From: Vibrio fluvialis
GTDB lineage: Bacteria > Pseudomonadota > Gammaproteobacteria > Enterobacterales > Vibrionaceae
NCBI RefSeq assembly: GCF_900460245.1
Contig: NZ_UHIP01000001.1
Coordinates: 1,116,001 to 1,180,000, forward strand
Length of the DNA stretch: 64,000 bases
Direction of reading: 5' to 3'
The notes beneath the pieces were generated by a model that worked only from the letters and a program-made list of their open reading frames with translations, did not search any database and was not told the DNA's origin. This document shows, one piece after another, positions 21,062 through 28,513 of the stretch (position 1 is the stretch's first letter; every line of letters begins with the position of its first letter). Position numbers and translations under genes: made by a program.

Positions 21062-22429
21062 TTAGCTCTCTGCTTTCACTGTGGCTTGTCGCGGCTGGTG
21101 TTTGAGGAACACGGCAACGATGGCAGCAATCGCCAGTGCAAAACAGTAGTAGGAGTTTGCGACGATTTCCAGCGGTGACAGCTTAAACACAGAGCCAAGC
21201 AGCAGTACCTGAGCGCCATAAGGCAGAATGCCTTGTACCACGCACGAGAAGATATCCAACAAACTTGCTGAGCGGCGGGGTGAGACATCGTTCTCCTCAG
21301 CTAACTGACGAGCCACGCTGCCTGAGACAATAATCGCGACGGTGTTGTTCGCGGTGCAGCCGTTCACCAGCGAAACCAGTCCGGCAATACCCAGTTCACT
21401 CGCACGGCTGTTCGCGTGTTTTGAGTGGCGTGAGCCAAAGGTATTGATCAAACGGCTGACCAGATTAGTCAGAAAAGCCAGTCCGCCTTGACGACGCATC
21501 AGTTCGCTCAATCCACCAATCAGCATAGACAGCAGGAAGATCTCCTGCATGTTGCCAAATCCGGCGTAGATATCCTGAGCCAGATTGGTGAGCGCGTAGC
21601 CATCGACCGACGCCAGACCCACACCGCCTGCAAGCAAAATACCGATAGTCAGGACCACAAAGACGTTCATCCCAGAGACAGCCAACACCAGAATCGTGAT
21701 GTACGGCAGCACTTTCAGCCACTCAATCGGGCCGGCTTGCGGCACTTGTGTCGCGGTGCTGTGGTAAGCGAACACGACCAACGCAATCAGCGCGGCTGGT
21801 AATGCGATGCGAACGTTCTCTTTGAACTTGTCTTTCATTTCGCAGCCTTGCGAGCGCGTTGCCGCAATCGTGGTGTCCGAGATGATCGACAGGTTGTCAC
21901 CAAACATCGCGCCGCTCAGGACGACGCCGGCAGTTATTGGTAAGCTCATTCCGGCCGATTGCGCAATGCCAAGTGCAACCGGTGCTACCGCAGCGATGGT
22001 CCCCATCGAGGTACCCATTGAGGTGGCGATGAAGGCGGAGATCAGAAACAAACCAGGCAGAATCATGTTGGTTGGAATGGCTGACAAACCGAGGTTGACG
22101 GTCGCATCCACACCTCCAGAAGCCTTAGCAACGGCGGCAAAGGCACCCGCCAGTAAATAGATCATGCACATCGCGATGATGTCTTGATGGCCGACGCCAT
22201 GCATAAAGTGCTCAATAGAGCGGCTGAGCTTATCTTTGCTCAACAGAAAAGCGATGATGATAGCAGGCAGAATCGCAATCGGTGCAGGTAATTGATAAAA
22301 GGCAAACTCAACGCCTTGCAAAGACAAGTAAGTACCTACACCAATAAACAGTGCAAGAAAGATAATCAGTGGGATCAGCGCGACCGCGGACGGTGCAACT
22401 GTTTTCGTAGTGTGCTGGGAACCGGACAT
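21062..22429 (-). CDS. metT: NhaC-family transporter, probable methionine transporter MetT
   Basis: A 455-residue inner-membrane carrier with about 11-12 helices of the Na+/H+ antiporter NhaC superfamily. It contains the family segments SMGTSMGTIAAVAPVALG and SGAMFGDNLSIISDTTIAATRSQGCE. Homology alone would give Na+/H+ antiporter. The promoter carries tandem MetJ boxes (22489-22512), which places it in the methionine regulon. MetJ- or SAM-riboswitch-controlled NhaC proteins have been proposed as methionine transporters (MetT) by comparative genomics. Transport of methionine is therefore an inference from regulation. It is divergent from the nitrate reductase gene. Confidence 0.78.
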   Translation of the reverse strand: MSGSQHTTKTVAPSAVALIPLIIFLALFIGVGTYLSLQGVEFAFYQLPAPIAILPAIIIAFLLSKDKLSRSIEHFMHGVGHQDIIAMCMIYLLAGAFAAVAKASGGVDATVNLGLSAIPTNMILPGLFLISAFIATSMGTSMGTIAAVAPVALGIAQSAGMSLPITAGVVLSGAMFGDNLSIISDTTIAATRSQGCEMKDKFKENVRIALPAALIALVVFAYHSTATQVPQAGPIEWLKVLPYITILVLAVSGMNVFVVLTIGILLAGGVGLASVDGYALTNLAQDIYAGFGNMQEIFLLSMLIGGLSELMRRQGGLAFLTNLVSRLINTFGSRHSKHANSRASELGIAGLVSLVNGCTANNTVAIIVSGSVARQLAEENDVSPRRSASLLDIFSCVVQGILPYGAQVLLLGSVFKLSPLEIVANSYYCFALAIAAIVAVFLKHQPRQATVKAES

Positions 22430-22462
22430 GTAAACGACAAACTTAAATATAGAAAGGCGTGA

Positions 22463-22491
22463 AGACTAATCGCCTCGCTGATGAATGTCAA
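22463..22491 (-). promoter_or_regulatory. Promoter of metT
   Basis: On the minus strand, -35 TTGACA (22486-22491) and -10 TAGTCT (22463-22468) are separated by 17 bases. The -35 abuts and overlaps the met boxes. Confidence 0.6.
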
Positions 22492-22512
22492 CGTCTAGAC
22501 GTCTAAATGGCT
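22489..22512 (-). promoter_or_regulatory. MetJ operator (tandem met boxes)
   Basis: Three consecutive eight-base units compared with the consensus AGACGTCT: CAACGTCT (6/8), AGACGTCT (8/8) and AAATGGCT (5/8). They sit 60 bases upstream of the transporter start and overlap its -35. MetJ with S-adenosylmethionine would repress here. Confidence 0.8.
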
Positions 22513-22587
22513 GGTTAAGCGTTGTCCGTTATTGTCAAACCCGTAGTTAGTTGGTTGCTCGAATTGGTGTTGAATTTCAGGGCAGTC

Positions 22588-22604
22588 TGCACTTCACTGG
22601 TGCA
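22588..22604 (+). promoter_or_regulatory. NtrC binding site upstream of nasA
   Basis: TGCACTTCACTGGTGCA matches the NtrC consensus TGCACC-N5-GGTGCA in 11 of 12 fixed positions. It is centred about 86 bases before the predicted sigma-54 start, a normal enhancer distance. Confidence 0.8.
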
Positions 22605-22654
22605 ACGAAAACAGACGTATGTTGCTAACTTATTGAAAGATAAAAGCGCAAAAG

Positions 22655-22671
22655 TTGGTATAAGGTTTGCT
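22655..22671 (+). promoter_or_regulatory. Sigma-54 promoter of the nasA operon
   Basis: TTGGTATAAGGTTTGCT has the required GG (22657-22658), ten-base spacing and GC (22669-22670) of a -24/-12 promoter, with TTTGCT at -12. Predicted transcription start is near 22682, giving a leader of about 90 bases. Confidence 0.72.
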
Positions 22672-22710
22672 CTGTCTATATCGATTAAAGATATTTGTTA
22701 ATACCTAGGC

Positions 22711-22746
22711 AAAGGCGCCTTACTTCTCGGAAGTAAGGCGCTTTTT
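22711..22746 (+). terminator. Leader terminator (attenuator) before nasA
   Basis: Perfect 12-base stem GCGCCTTACTTC/GAAGTAAGGCGC with a three-base loop and five Ts, lying between the promoter and the nasA start. No plus-strand gene ends upstream, so it must act on the nasA leader. It is further wrapped by AGGCAAA/TTTGCCT. This suits antitermination control of the kind known for nas operons. Confidence 0.82.
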
Positions 22747-22773
22747 ATTTGCCTTGAGCACAAGGAAGTGATG

Positions 22774-25389
22774 ATGACTCAAGCCAATATTCTCACAACG
22801 TGTCCATACTGTGGTGTCGGGTGTGGCGTGTCAGCCAACCGCGAGACGACCGTTGGGGACAAAACACACCCGGCGAACCAGGGCGCGCTGTGCGTCAAAG
22901 GTTCTGCATTAGCTGAAAGCCTCAATATGCCCAGCCGTTTGCTGTATCCCAAACTCAGAGGCCAAGAAATCCAGTGGGATGCGGCAATTGACGATATTGC
23001 CACTCGTATTCATCAGGCAATTGAGCAGCACGGACCGGATTCGGTGGCGATGTATGTCTCAGGTCAGATCCTGACTGAGGATTACTACGTCGCCAACAAG
23101 CTGATGAAAGGCTACGTGGGCAGCGCCAACATCGATACCAACTCCCGTCTGTGCATGTCGTCGGCGGTGGCCGCGCATGTTCGCGCTTTTGGCGAAGATG
23201 TGGTTCCCGTTAATTACGATGACATCGATCAAACGGACCTACTGGTGCTGGTGGGGGCCAACAGTGCCTGGACGCATCCGGTGCTGTTTCGTCGTATTCA
23301 GCAGGCGCGCGAACAAAATCCCAGACTCAAGCTGGTGGTGATTGACCCGCGGCGCACCGTCACCGCTGAGCAGGCCGATTTGCATCTGGCGATCGCAAAT
23401 GATGGTGATGTCTTGCTGTATAACGGCCTGCTGCGCTTTATGAAAGACAGTGGCACGCTCCATCAGACGTATATCGACGAGCACACGCAGGGTTTTGAGG
23501 CCTTATTAACGGAAATTTCCGATGAGCGTTACCAGCTCAGTCACGTCAGCCGAGCGCTGGATGTTGACGATGAGGCGCTGCGCACTTTTTACCGCTGGTT
23601 TGCTTCCAGCCCGACGGCGTTGACGCTGTTTTGCCAGGGTGTGAACCAGTCCGTATCGGGGGTGGATAAAGGCAACGCTATCATCAATGCACATCTGGCG
23701 AGCGGTAAAATCGGTCGCGAAGGCTGCGGGCCATTCTCGCTCACTGGTCAGCCCAATGCGATGGGCGGACGCGAAGTCGGCGGGCTGGCGAATCAACTCG
23801 CTGTGCACCGCGGTTTTGATGACATCGCCTGCCAGCAAGTACAGACGTTCTGGCAATCGCCAACCATCGCGGATAAACCGGGCTTGAAAGCGCTGGATCT
23901 GTTTGATGCCGTCGAAGCTGGGCACATTAAGGTGCTGTGGATCATGGCCACCAACCCGGTTGTCTCGTTGCCAGACAGCGATCGTATCCGTAGAGCTTTG
24001 AAACACTGCGACTTTGTGATTGTGTCGGATATTACCGCCAGCAGCGATGTTGCCGAGTATGCGGATCTGTTGCTGCCTGCCGCAGGTTGGGGTGAAAAAC
24101 AGGGCATGGTCACCAACTCCGAGCGCCGTTTGTCGCGTCAGCGCGCCTTTCTTGCCGCGCCCGGAGAAGCCAAACCGGATTGGTGGGCGGTGAGCCAAGT
24201 CGGGAGTGCGTTATGTTCACGCCTGAACATCGCTGACGGGTTTGCGTTTCAAAGCGTAGCGGATGTGTTTCGCGAATACGCGGGGCTGACGGGCATCAAC
24301 CGGGGTACGCCCTATCTGCTCGATCTGTCGATGTTTGCAACGATGAGTGACGATGAGTATGAGCGCTGGACGCCGGTGCAATGGCCGCTGACACGCAGTG
24401 CGCCATATCGCGACGGCCAGTTTTCAACGCCATCCGGACGTGCCAATTTTATCGCCGTTGAGCCTCATGAGGTGCCAAGCGGTGAGTGGTGGCTCAATAC
24501 CGGGCGTCAGCGCGATCAATGGCACACCATGACCCGCACCGGACACATTGCCAAACTGGCAGCGGCAGAAGTCGAACCGACGCTCTACGTCAACAAACTT
24601 GCGGGCCAGTCGATTGGCCTCAAGGAAGGGGAAATCGCCGCGCTGCGCAGTGACAGCCAAACTCAGTGCGTGTTCGCGCGCGTGGCGTTTGATGAGGGGC
24701 TGAAAGGAAAGCAGCTATTTATGTCCATGCACTGGGCCGGGCGTTACAGCGCGCACTCTCAGGTCAATCGTGCCGTGCTGCGCGCGGCCGACCCCATCTC
24801 CGGTCAGCCTGCGTTTAAGTCGGCTCACGTGCATCTTGCGCCCGTCACCATGCAAAGTTACGGCCTGTATGTCGGCGCGTCCCGCACGCTACCAGAATGT
24901 GATTATGTCAGCTATCAGCAGGAAGAACGCCTTGGTGTGACGCGTTTCGCCTCACTAACGGAGCTGGGCAAAGGTCAGTTTGAATTGCTCAGCGGCGAGC
25001 AGGTGCTGCGTTGGGATCTGCCGCAAGGCTGGATGATGGTCATCGGGCGCGCAAAAGCTGATACACCTGCGATGGAAGTGACTGGCATCCTGATGGTCTC
25101 CACCCAACCCGTCGAGCAGGAGTACACCGCGATGGTGGCGCTGATTGGCAAGCCATTGCAGCTGGGTTCTGTGCTCGCACTTGCCGGGGAAACCGTAACC
25201 AGCCAGTTGGTGTGCAGCTGCTTTCGCGTCACGGACAAACAGATTCAACACGCGATGGCGCAGGATGGCTGCGTGACGCTCAACCAGTTACAGAGCAAAT
25301 TGAAGTGCGGCACGAACTGCGGTTCCTGCCTGCCGGAAGTCAACAAATTGCTGGCCAGCCGTTCTGTGCTGGTGATGGCGAAACCTTAA
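22774..25389 (+). CDS. nasA: Assimilatory nitrate reductase catalytic subunit NasA
   Basis: Reduces nitrate to nitrite in the cytoplasm for nitrogen assimilation. The 871-residue molybdopterin protein has an N-terminal [4Fe-4S] motif with cysteines at about 10, 13, 17 and 40. The bis-MGD domains follow. A C-terminal BFD-type [2Fe-2S] domain has the cysteine pairs CSC and CGTNCGSC (about residues 807-850). ATG 22774 is chosen over GTG 22768 and ATG 22771 because AAGGAAG is correctly spaced. It is followed by a siroheme-synthesis methyltransferase and a TrpD2-like gene in one operon. No separate NasB/NasC electron-transfer flavoprotein is present nearby. Confidence 0.94.
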   Translation: MTQANILTTCPYCGVGCGVSANRETTVGDKTHPANQGALCVKGSALAESLNMPSRLLYPKLRGQEIQWDAAIDDIATRIHQAIEQHGPDSVAMYVSGQILTEDYYVANKLMKGYVGSANIDTNSRLCMSSAVAAHVRAFGEDVVPVNYDDIDQTDLLVLVGANSAWTHPVLFRRIQQAREQNPRLKLVVIDPRRTVTAEQADLHLAIANDGDVLLYNGLLRFMKDSGTLHQTYIDEHTQGFEALLTEISDERYQLSHVSRALDVDDEALRTFYRWFASSPTALTLFCQGVNQSVSGVDKGNAIINAHLASGKIGREGCGPFSLTGQPNAMGGREVGGLANQLAVHRGFDDIACQQVQTFWQSPTIADKPGLKALDLFDAVEAGHIKVLWIMATNPVVSLPDSDRIRRALKHCDFVIVSDITASSDVAEYADLLLPAAGWGEKQGMVTNSERRLSRQRAFLAAPGEAKPDWWAVSQVGSALCSRLNIADGFAFQSVADVFREYAGLTGINRGTPYLLDLSMFATMSDDEYERWTPVQWPLTRSAPYRDGQFSTPSGRANFIAVEPHEVPSGEWWLNTGRQRDQWHTMTRTGHIAKLAAAEVEPTLYVNKLAGQSIGLKEGEIAALRSDSQTQCVFARVAFDEGLKGKQLFMSMHWAGRYSAHSQVNRAVLRAADPISGQPAFKSAHVHLAPVTMQSYGLYVGASRTLPECDYVSYQQEERLGVTRFASLTELGKGQFELLSGEQVLRWDLPQGWMMVIGRAKADTPAMEVTGILMVSTQPVEQEYTAMVALIGKPLQLGSVLALAGETVTSQLVCSCFRVTDKQIQHAMAQDGCVTLNQLQSKLKCGTNCGSCLPEVNKLLASRSVLVMAKP

Positions 25390-25405
25390 TCTCAGGAGTC
25401 GAGCC

Positions 25406-26311
25406 ATGAAAACCGATTCAACCCCACGATTTGCGCGCAGTCCCCGCTCTGACGCGACCTCCTTTACGGTGCATGATCGCTTCTATCAGAACAGCCCAAG
25501 CGCGCCGAAGACAAGCCAACCTGCTGGTCAAAAAGGCTTTGTGTTTCTGGTCGGCGCGGGGCCGAGCGATCCGGACTTACTCACCGTCAAAGCCGTGAAA
25601 GTCCTGCAACACGCTGATGTGGTGGTCTATGACCGCTTAGTCGGCCGCGATATTCTCGAACTCGCCAATCCCGATACGCAGATGGTGTATGTGGGTAAAC
25701 GTTGCGGACAGCCGAGTATGAAACAGGAAGCCATCAGCGCGCTGCTGGTCGATTTCGCTCAGCAAGGTAAACAGGTAGTGCGGCTGAAAGGCGGCGATCC
25801 GTTCATCTTTGGCCGCGGTGGTGAAGAGGCGCTGGCGCTGGTCAAACATAACATTGCTTATCAAGTGGTACCGGGCATTACAGCCGCTATCGGTTGTGCG
25901 TCAAGCGCGTTGATTCCGCTGACACATCGAGAGGTCTCGCGCAGCGTGACGTTAATCACCGGCCAAGTCGTCACGGGTGCATTGCCTGCCTGGGCGGGTT
26001 TGGTGAGCAGCGGTCAGACGCTGGTGTTCTACATGGGGCTGGAAAAAGCAGACGCGATTGAACAGGGTTTAATGTCCGCGGGTCTCAGTGGTTCAACGCC
26101 GGTTGCTGTGGTCGGCCAAGGCTGTTCTGAGCAGCAAACGGTCGTGACCTTTGAGCTCAATCAGCTCACACAAACAGCAAATGCACTCAAAGGTCTCAGT
26201 CCGGCATTGATCATTATGGGAGACGTGGTAAAACTTCGGGAGCAACTGATGCAAACGGCGCACGCGGTGACCCAGTCACATTCGCAACCTGCACGCGCCC
26301 CGGCTTATTAA
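25406..26311 (+). CDS. cobA: Uroporphyrinogen-III C-methyltransferase (siroheme synthesis)
   Basis: Methylates uroporphyrinogen III to precorrin-2 using S-adenosylmethionine, supplying siroheme for nitrite reductase NirB. The catalytic domain starts near residue 44 with FLVGAGPSDPDLLT. It continues through VVYDRLV, RLKGGDPFIFGRGGEE and VVPGITAA, all SUMT signatures. The first 43 residues are an extra polar, probably disordered, tail not needed by the family. It follows nasA by 16 bases with CAGGAG upstream. The fused CysG oxidase/ferrochelatase domain is absent, so those steps must be encoded elsewhere. Confidence 0.92.
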   Translation: MKTDSTPRFARSPRSDATSFTVHDRFYQNSPSAPKTSQPAGQKGFVFLVGAGPSDPDLLTVKAVKVLQHADVVVYDRLVGRDILELANPDTQMVYVGKRCGQPSMKQEAISALLVDFAQQGKQVVRLKGGDPFIFGRGGEEALALVKHNIAYQVVPGITAAIGCASSALIPLTHREVSRSVTLITGQVVTGALPAWAGLVSSGQTLVFYMGLEKADAIEQGLMSAGLSGSTPVAVVGQGCSEQQTVVTFELNQLTQTANALKGLSPALIIMGDVVKLREQLMQTAHAVTQSHSQPARAPAY

Positions 26312-26320
26312 GAGGACTCA

Positions 26321-27274
26321 ATGAGCACAATTCTGGACTGTATTCGTACTGTCGGCCGCGGTGAACGCGGCCGCAAACCGCTCAGTTTTGAGCAGGCATT
26401 TCAGGTGATGGATGACTACCTGAACGGAGACGTGGGCGATGATCAGATGGCGATGCTGCTGATGCTGATCCGAGTGCAAAACGAAACCAATGCTGAGATC
26501 GCCGGATTTGTGAAAGCGTTTCAGTCCCGAGTGCCGAGTATTGGCGCGGAGATTGACTGGCCGTGTTACGCCGGAAAACGTGCCGCGGCGGGTAAACCCT
26601 GGCATCTGCTGGCCGCCAAAATCATGGCTGACAACGGACACAAAGTACTGATGCACGGCTACAACGACAAACCGGCGTCACGTGAGCATGCAGAAGCTTA
26701 TTTGGCCGCGTGTGAGGTTCCGCTTGCCAAGGATGCAGAGCAGGCCAAAGCGCTGCTGCAACAAGGCAACATTGCGTATCTGCCGCTGCGTCATTTTGCG
26801 CCGCAAGCCGAGGTGATGATTGGCTGGAAAAACCGCTACGGCCTGCGCACGCCGATCAACACGGTAGTGCGGGCGCTGAATCCTGGCGGCGGTGAAATTG
26901 GTCTGCGAGGCAGTTTCCATCCGGGTTTTCAACAACTGCACGCAGAAGTTGAGCACGTGATTGGCAAAACTGCCCATGCGGTTGTCTCATTTAAAGGCCA
27001 GTCCGGTGAGTCGGAGTACAATCCGAAGGTGAGCCAGACGGTGTGGCTCAGCCAGACCGATGGCGTGCACTCTTACTATTGGCCTGAGCAGTTTGTCTCA
27101 GACATCGCGCTGCCTAACACTTGCCCACTGGGTACACCGCAAGAAGAGTGGGTCCAGATGGCGAACAGTGTCGTTGCGACCATGACCGCTGTGCTGTTTG
27201 CGAAAACGCTCGACCGCGATACCGCGATGGCGACGGCCTTTCGCTATTGGCAAACCTATGTCGATACGCACTGA
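26321..27274 (+). CDS. TrpD2/YbiB-like glycosyltransferase-family protein
   Basis: A 317-residue protein of the anthranilate phosphoribosyltransferase fold, closest to the YbiB/TrpD2 group. An N-terminal helical domain (DDQMAMLLMLIRVQNET) leads to the phosphorylase-like core with NPGGGEIGLRGSFHPG near residue 190. E. coli YbiB binds nucleic acid and is not a tryptophan enzyme. Its place as third gene of the nasA operon, nine bases after cobA, links it to nitrate assimilation. Its job there is unknown. It is not TrpD proper: no trp genes are present. Confidence 0.78.
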   Translation: MSTILDCIRTVGRGERGRKPLSFEQAFQVMDDYLNGDVGDDQMAMLLMLIRVQNETNAEIAGFVKAFQSRVPSIGAEIDWPCYAGKRAAAGKPWHLLAAKIMADNGHKVLMHGYNDKPASREHAEAYLAACEVPLAKDAEQAKALLQQGNIAYLPLRHFAPQAEVMIGWKNRYGLRTPINTVVRALNPGGGEIGLRGSFHPGFQQLHAEVEHVIGKTAHAVVSFKGQSGESEYNPKVSQTVWLSQTDGVHSYYWPEQFVSDIALPNTCPLGTPQEEWVQMANSVVATMTAVLFAKTLDRDTAMATAFRYWQTYVDTH

Positions 27275-27583
27275 TTCACCCCTGCGTTTTTCTCCTCTGC
27301 CACATCAAATGGCGGATTGACGCAACAAAGCGACTAAGTCATTAAACTATCACATCGTGAAGTCAACATGTGTCACCGTTCCTGAGCGCTTCTCTGTAAC
27401 AAGAGGGCGCCGGGAAGGTCGTGAGCACTTTTGGGTGCACCGACCAATCTAGCCCTAAAGAGTTATAAATTGTCAGATATTAACTTTATCTTATTGTTTT
27501 TATTGAGCTAAATTTCGCGCCTTCAACATGGCGCACTCCTTGCAGTTTCATTCCATAGAGTTTGAACACAACAAGGAATGGCT
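27275..27583 (+). promoter_or_regulatory. Intergenic region before the ANTAR gene, with sigma-54 promoter
   Basis: A good -24/-12 element lies at 27529-27544: TGGC, then GG (27530-27531), ten bases, and GC (27542-27543) within TTGCA. It predicts a start near 27555. A GGTGCA half-site with a poorly spaced partner occurs at about 27426-27440 and may bind NtrC weakly. No clear terminator for the upstream operon is seen. Confidence 0.65.
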
Positions 27584-28168
27584 ATGTCTCTTTCTCACTC
27601 TTCTCAATCCATTGTGGTGTGCTGTGACAGCGTCAGCGATCAGGCCGGGATCAGTGCCAAACTTGCGTTGCACTACGACCAGATCCTGCTCTGCCAACTG
27701 GCTCAGTTGGAGCGCATGATCGACAAAGAATCTTCACCCACCGTGGTGGTGTCGTGGCGTCAACCGAGTGCAGAGCTGCGGCTCATTGTTGAGTTTTGTT
27801 CCCAGCGCAAGGTGCCGCTTCTGGTGATTCTTAAACAGCTTCAGGTGAACGATATCAATCGCTTACCGCAACATCACGATTTCGTTTTGTTGCCTTTTGA
27901 CTCGGCGTTTGAGCTCAAGCCCTGGATTGATTATGCCAAGCAGGTGCGTGAGACCAGTATGGCGATGGCGCAGGAAATCGAGTCGTTGACGCAAAAACTG
28001 GAAGAGCGTAAATGGGTCGAAAAGGCCAAAGGGATACTGATGCGTCTGCATGGTTTGGATGAAGATAAAGCGTATCGCGCACTGCGCAGTAGCGCGATGC
28101 AATCGAGCCTGTCACTGGCGCAGGTGGCGAAGAACGTGATTCACACTATGGAAGGTCTGGGTGTTTGA
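27584..28168 (+). CDS. nasT: ANTAR-domain antitermination regulator (NasT-like)
   Basis: A 194-residue cytoplasmic RNA-binding regulator. Residues 1-120 form a degenerate receiver: where the phosphoacceptor Asp is expected the sequence reads VVVSWRQPS, so it is unlikely to be phosphorylated. A coiled linker (about 120-140) leads to the ANTAR domain (KAKGILMRLHGLDEDKAYRA, near 145-165). ANTAR proteins NasT and NasR bind paired hairpins in leader RNA and prevent termination of nitrate genes. Two leader terminators flank it, before nasA and nrtA. ATG 27584 is chosen because AAGGA abuts the alternative ATG 27578. NasT normally needs a cytosolic sensor NasS, which is not present here. Confidence 0.82.
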   Translation: MSLSHSSQSIVVCCDSVSDQAGISAKLALHYDQILLCQLAQLERMIDKESSPTVVVSWRQPSAELRLIVEFCSQRKVPLLVILKQLQVNDINRLPQHHDFVLLPFDSAFELKPWIDYAKQVRETSMAMAQEIESLTQKLEERKWVEKAKGILMRLHGLDEDKAYRALRSSAMQSSLSLAQVAKNVIHTMEGLGV

Positions 28169-28191
28169 TAATACTTTGGGGTTAGGCGGAA

Positions 28192-28208
28192 TTCTTATCA
28201 CTGGTGCA
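28192..28208 (+). promoter_or_regulatory. NtrC half-site upstream of nrtA
   Basis: The right 11 bases, TCACTGGTGCA, are identical to those of the nasA NtrC site; the left half (TTCTTA) is degenerate. It is about 100 bases before the candidate promoter. Confidence 0.45.
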
Positions 28209-28281
28209 CTTTGCACATAAACAAAGCACGAAAACAGTAAATATCTCAGAAGTTCAACTTAACCTATTGATAAATAATAAC

Positions 28282-28305
28282 TATAAAAACTGGCATGTAA
28301 CTTGG
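28282..28305 (+). promoter_or_regulatory. Candidate nrtA promoter (sigma-54-like or sigma-70)
   Basis: TGGCAT-GTAAC-TTGGA (28291-28306) has the -24 GG and right spacing, but GG instead of GC at -12. A TATAAA at 28282-28287 with a weak -35 is an alternative that would give a slightly longer leader. The two cannot be separated from sequence. Confidence 0.4.
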
Positions 28306-28313
28306 ATTGTCAT

Positions 28314-28395
28314 CTTCAGTAACGGAAATGAAGTACATCCGACAATTTGGAATAAGCCGCAAGGCTGCTGACCCACATCATCAACGGCGGTGATG
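28314..28395 (+). promoter_or_regulatory. Two hexaloop hairpins in the nrtA leader (candidate ANTAR target)
   Basis: Hairpin 1 (28314-28333): CTTCAGT/AATGAAG with one mismatch around the hexaloop AACGGA. Hairpin 2 (28376-28395): a seven-pair stem CATCATC/GGTGATG (one G-T pair) around AACGGC. Both loops have A at position 1 and G at position 4, the signature of ANTAR-bound RNA. They precede the leader terminator. A sigma-54 start near 28317 would cut into hairpin 1. Confidence 0.65.
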
Positions 28396-28406
28396 ACGGA
28401 AATAGC

Positions 28407-28446
28407 AAAGGCGCTACTGCTCTGAGAAGCAGTAGCGCCTTTTTTG
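28407..28446 (+). terminator. Leader terminator (attenuator) before nrtA
   Basis: Perfect 13-base stem AGGCGCTACTGCT/AGCAGTAGCGCCT, hexaloop CTGAGA and six Ts, 68 bases before the nrtA start. It shares the entry sequence GCAAAGGCGC with the nasA leader terminator. The upstream ANTAR gene ends 239 bases earlier, so this is most likely an antitermination target rather than that gene's terminator. Confidence 0.82.
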
Positions 28447-28513
28447 TGGCTTTTTGAATCAAGCAAGTTTTGGAATCAGACAGGATTTGTAATCAAGGAA
28501 AGGGAGTATTGCG

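Noticed and set aside
23506..24198. A 230-codon minus-strand frame inside nasA
   Set aside because: Shadow of the nasA reading frame in GC-rich coding DNA; no domain or ribosome site. The same applies to long antisense frames inside dusC, pta, ackA, purB and nirB.
27416..27444. GGTCG/CGACC stem around a GTGCAC-rich loop, considered as a terminator or full NtrC dyad
   Set aside because: No T run follows, and the NtrC half-sites are one base off the normal spacing; kept only as a weak half-site.
28291..28306. Clean sigma-54 promoter for nrtA
   Set aside because: Good -24 but GG instead of GC at -12, and its start would cut the first hexaloop hairpin; reported only as a candidate.
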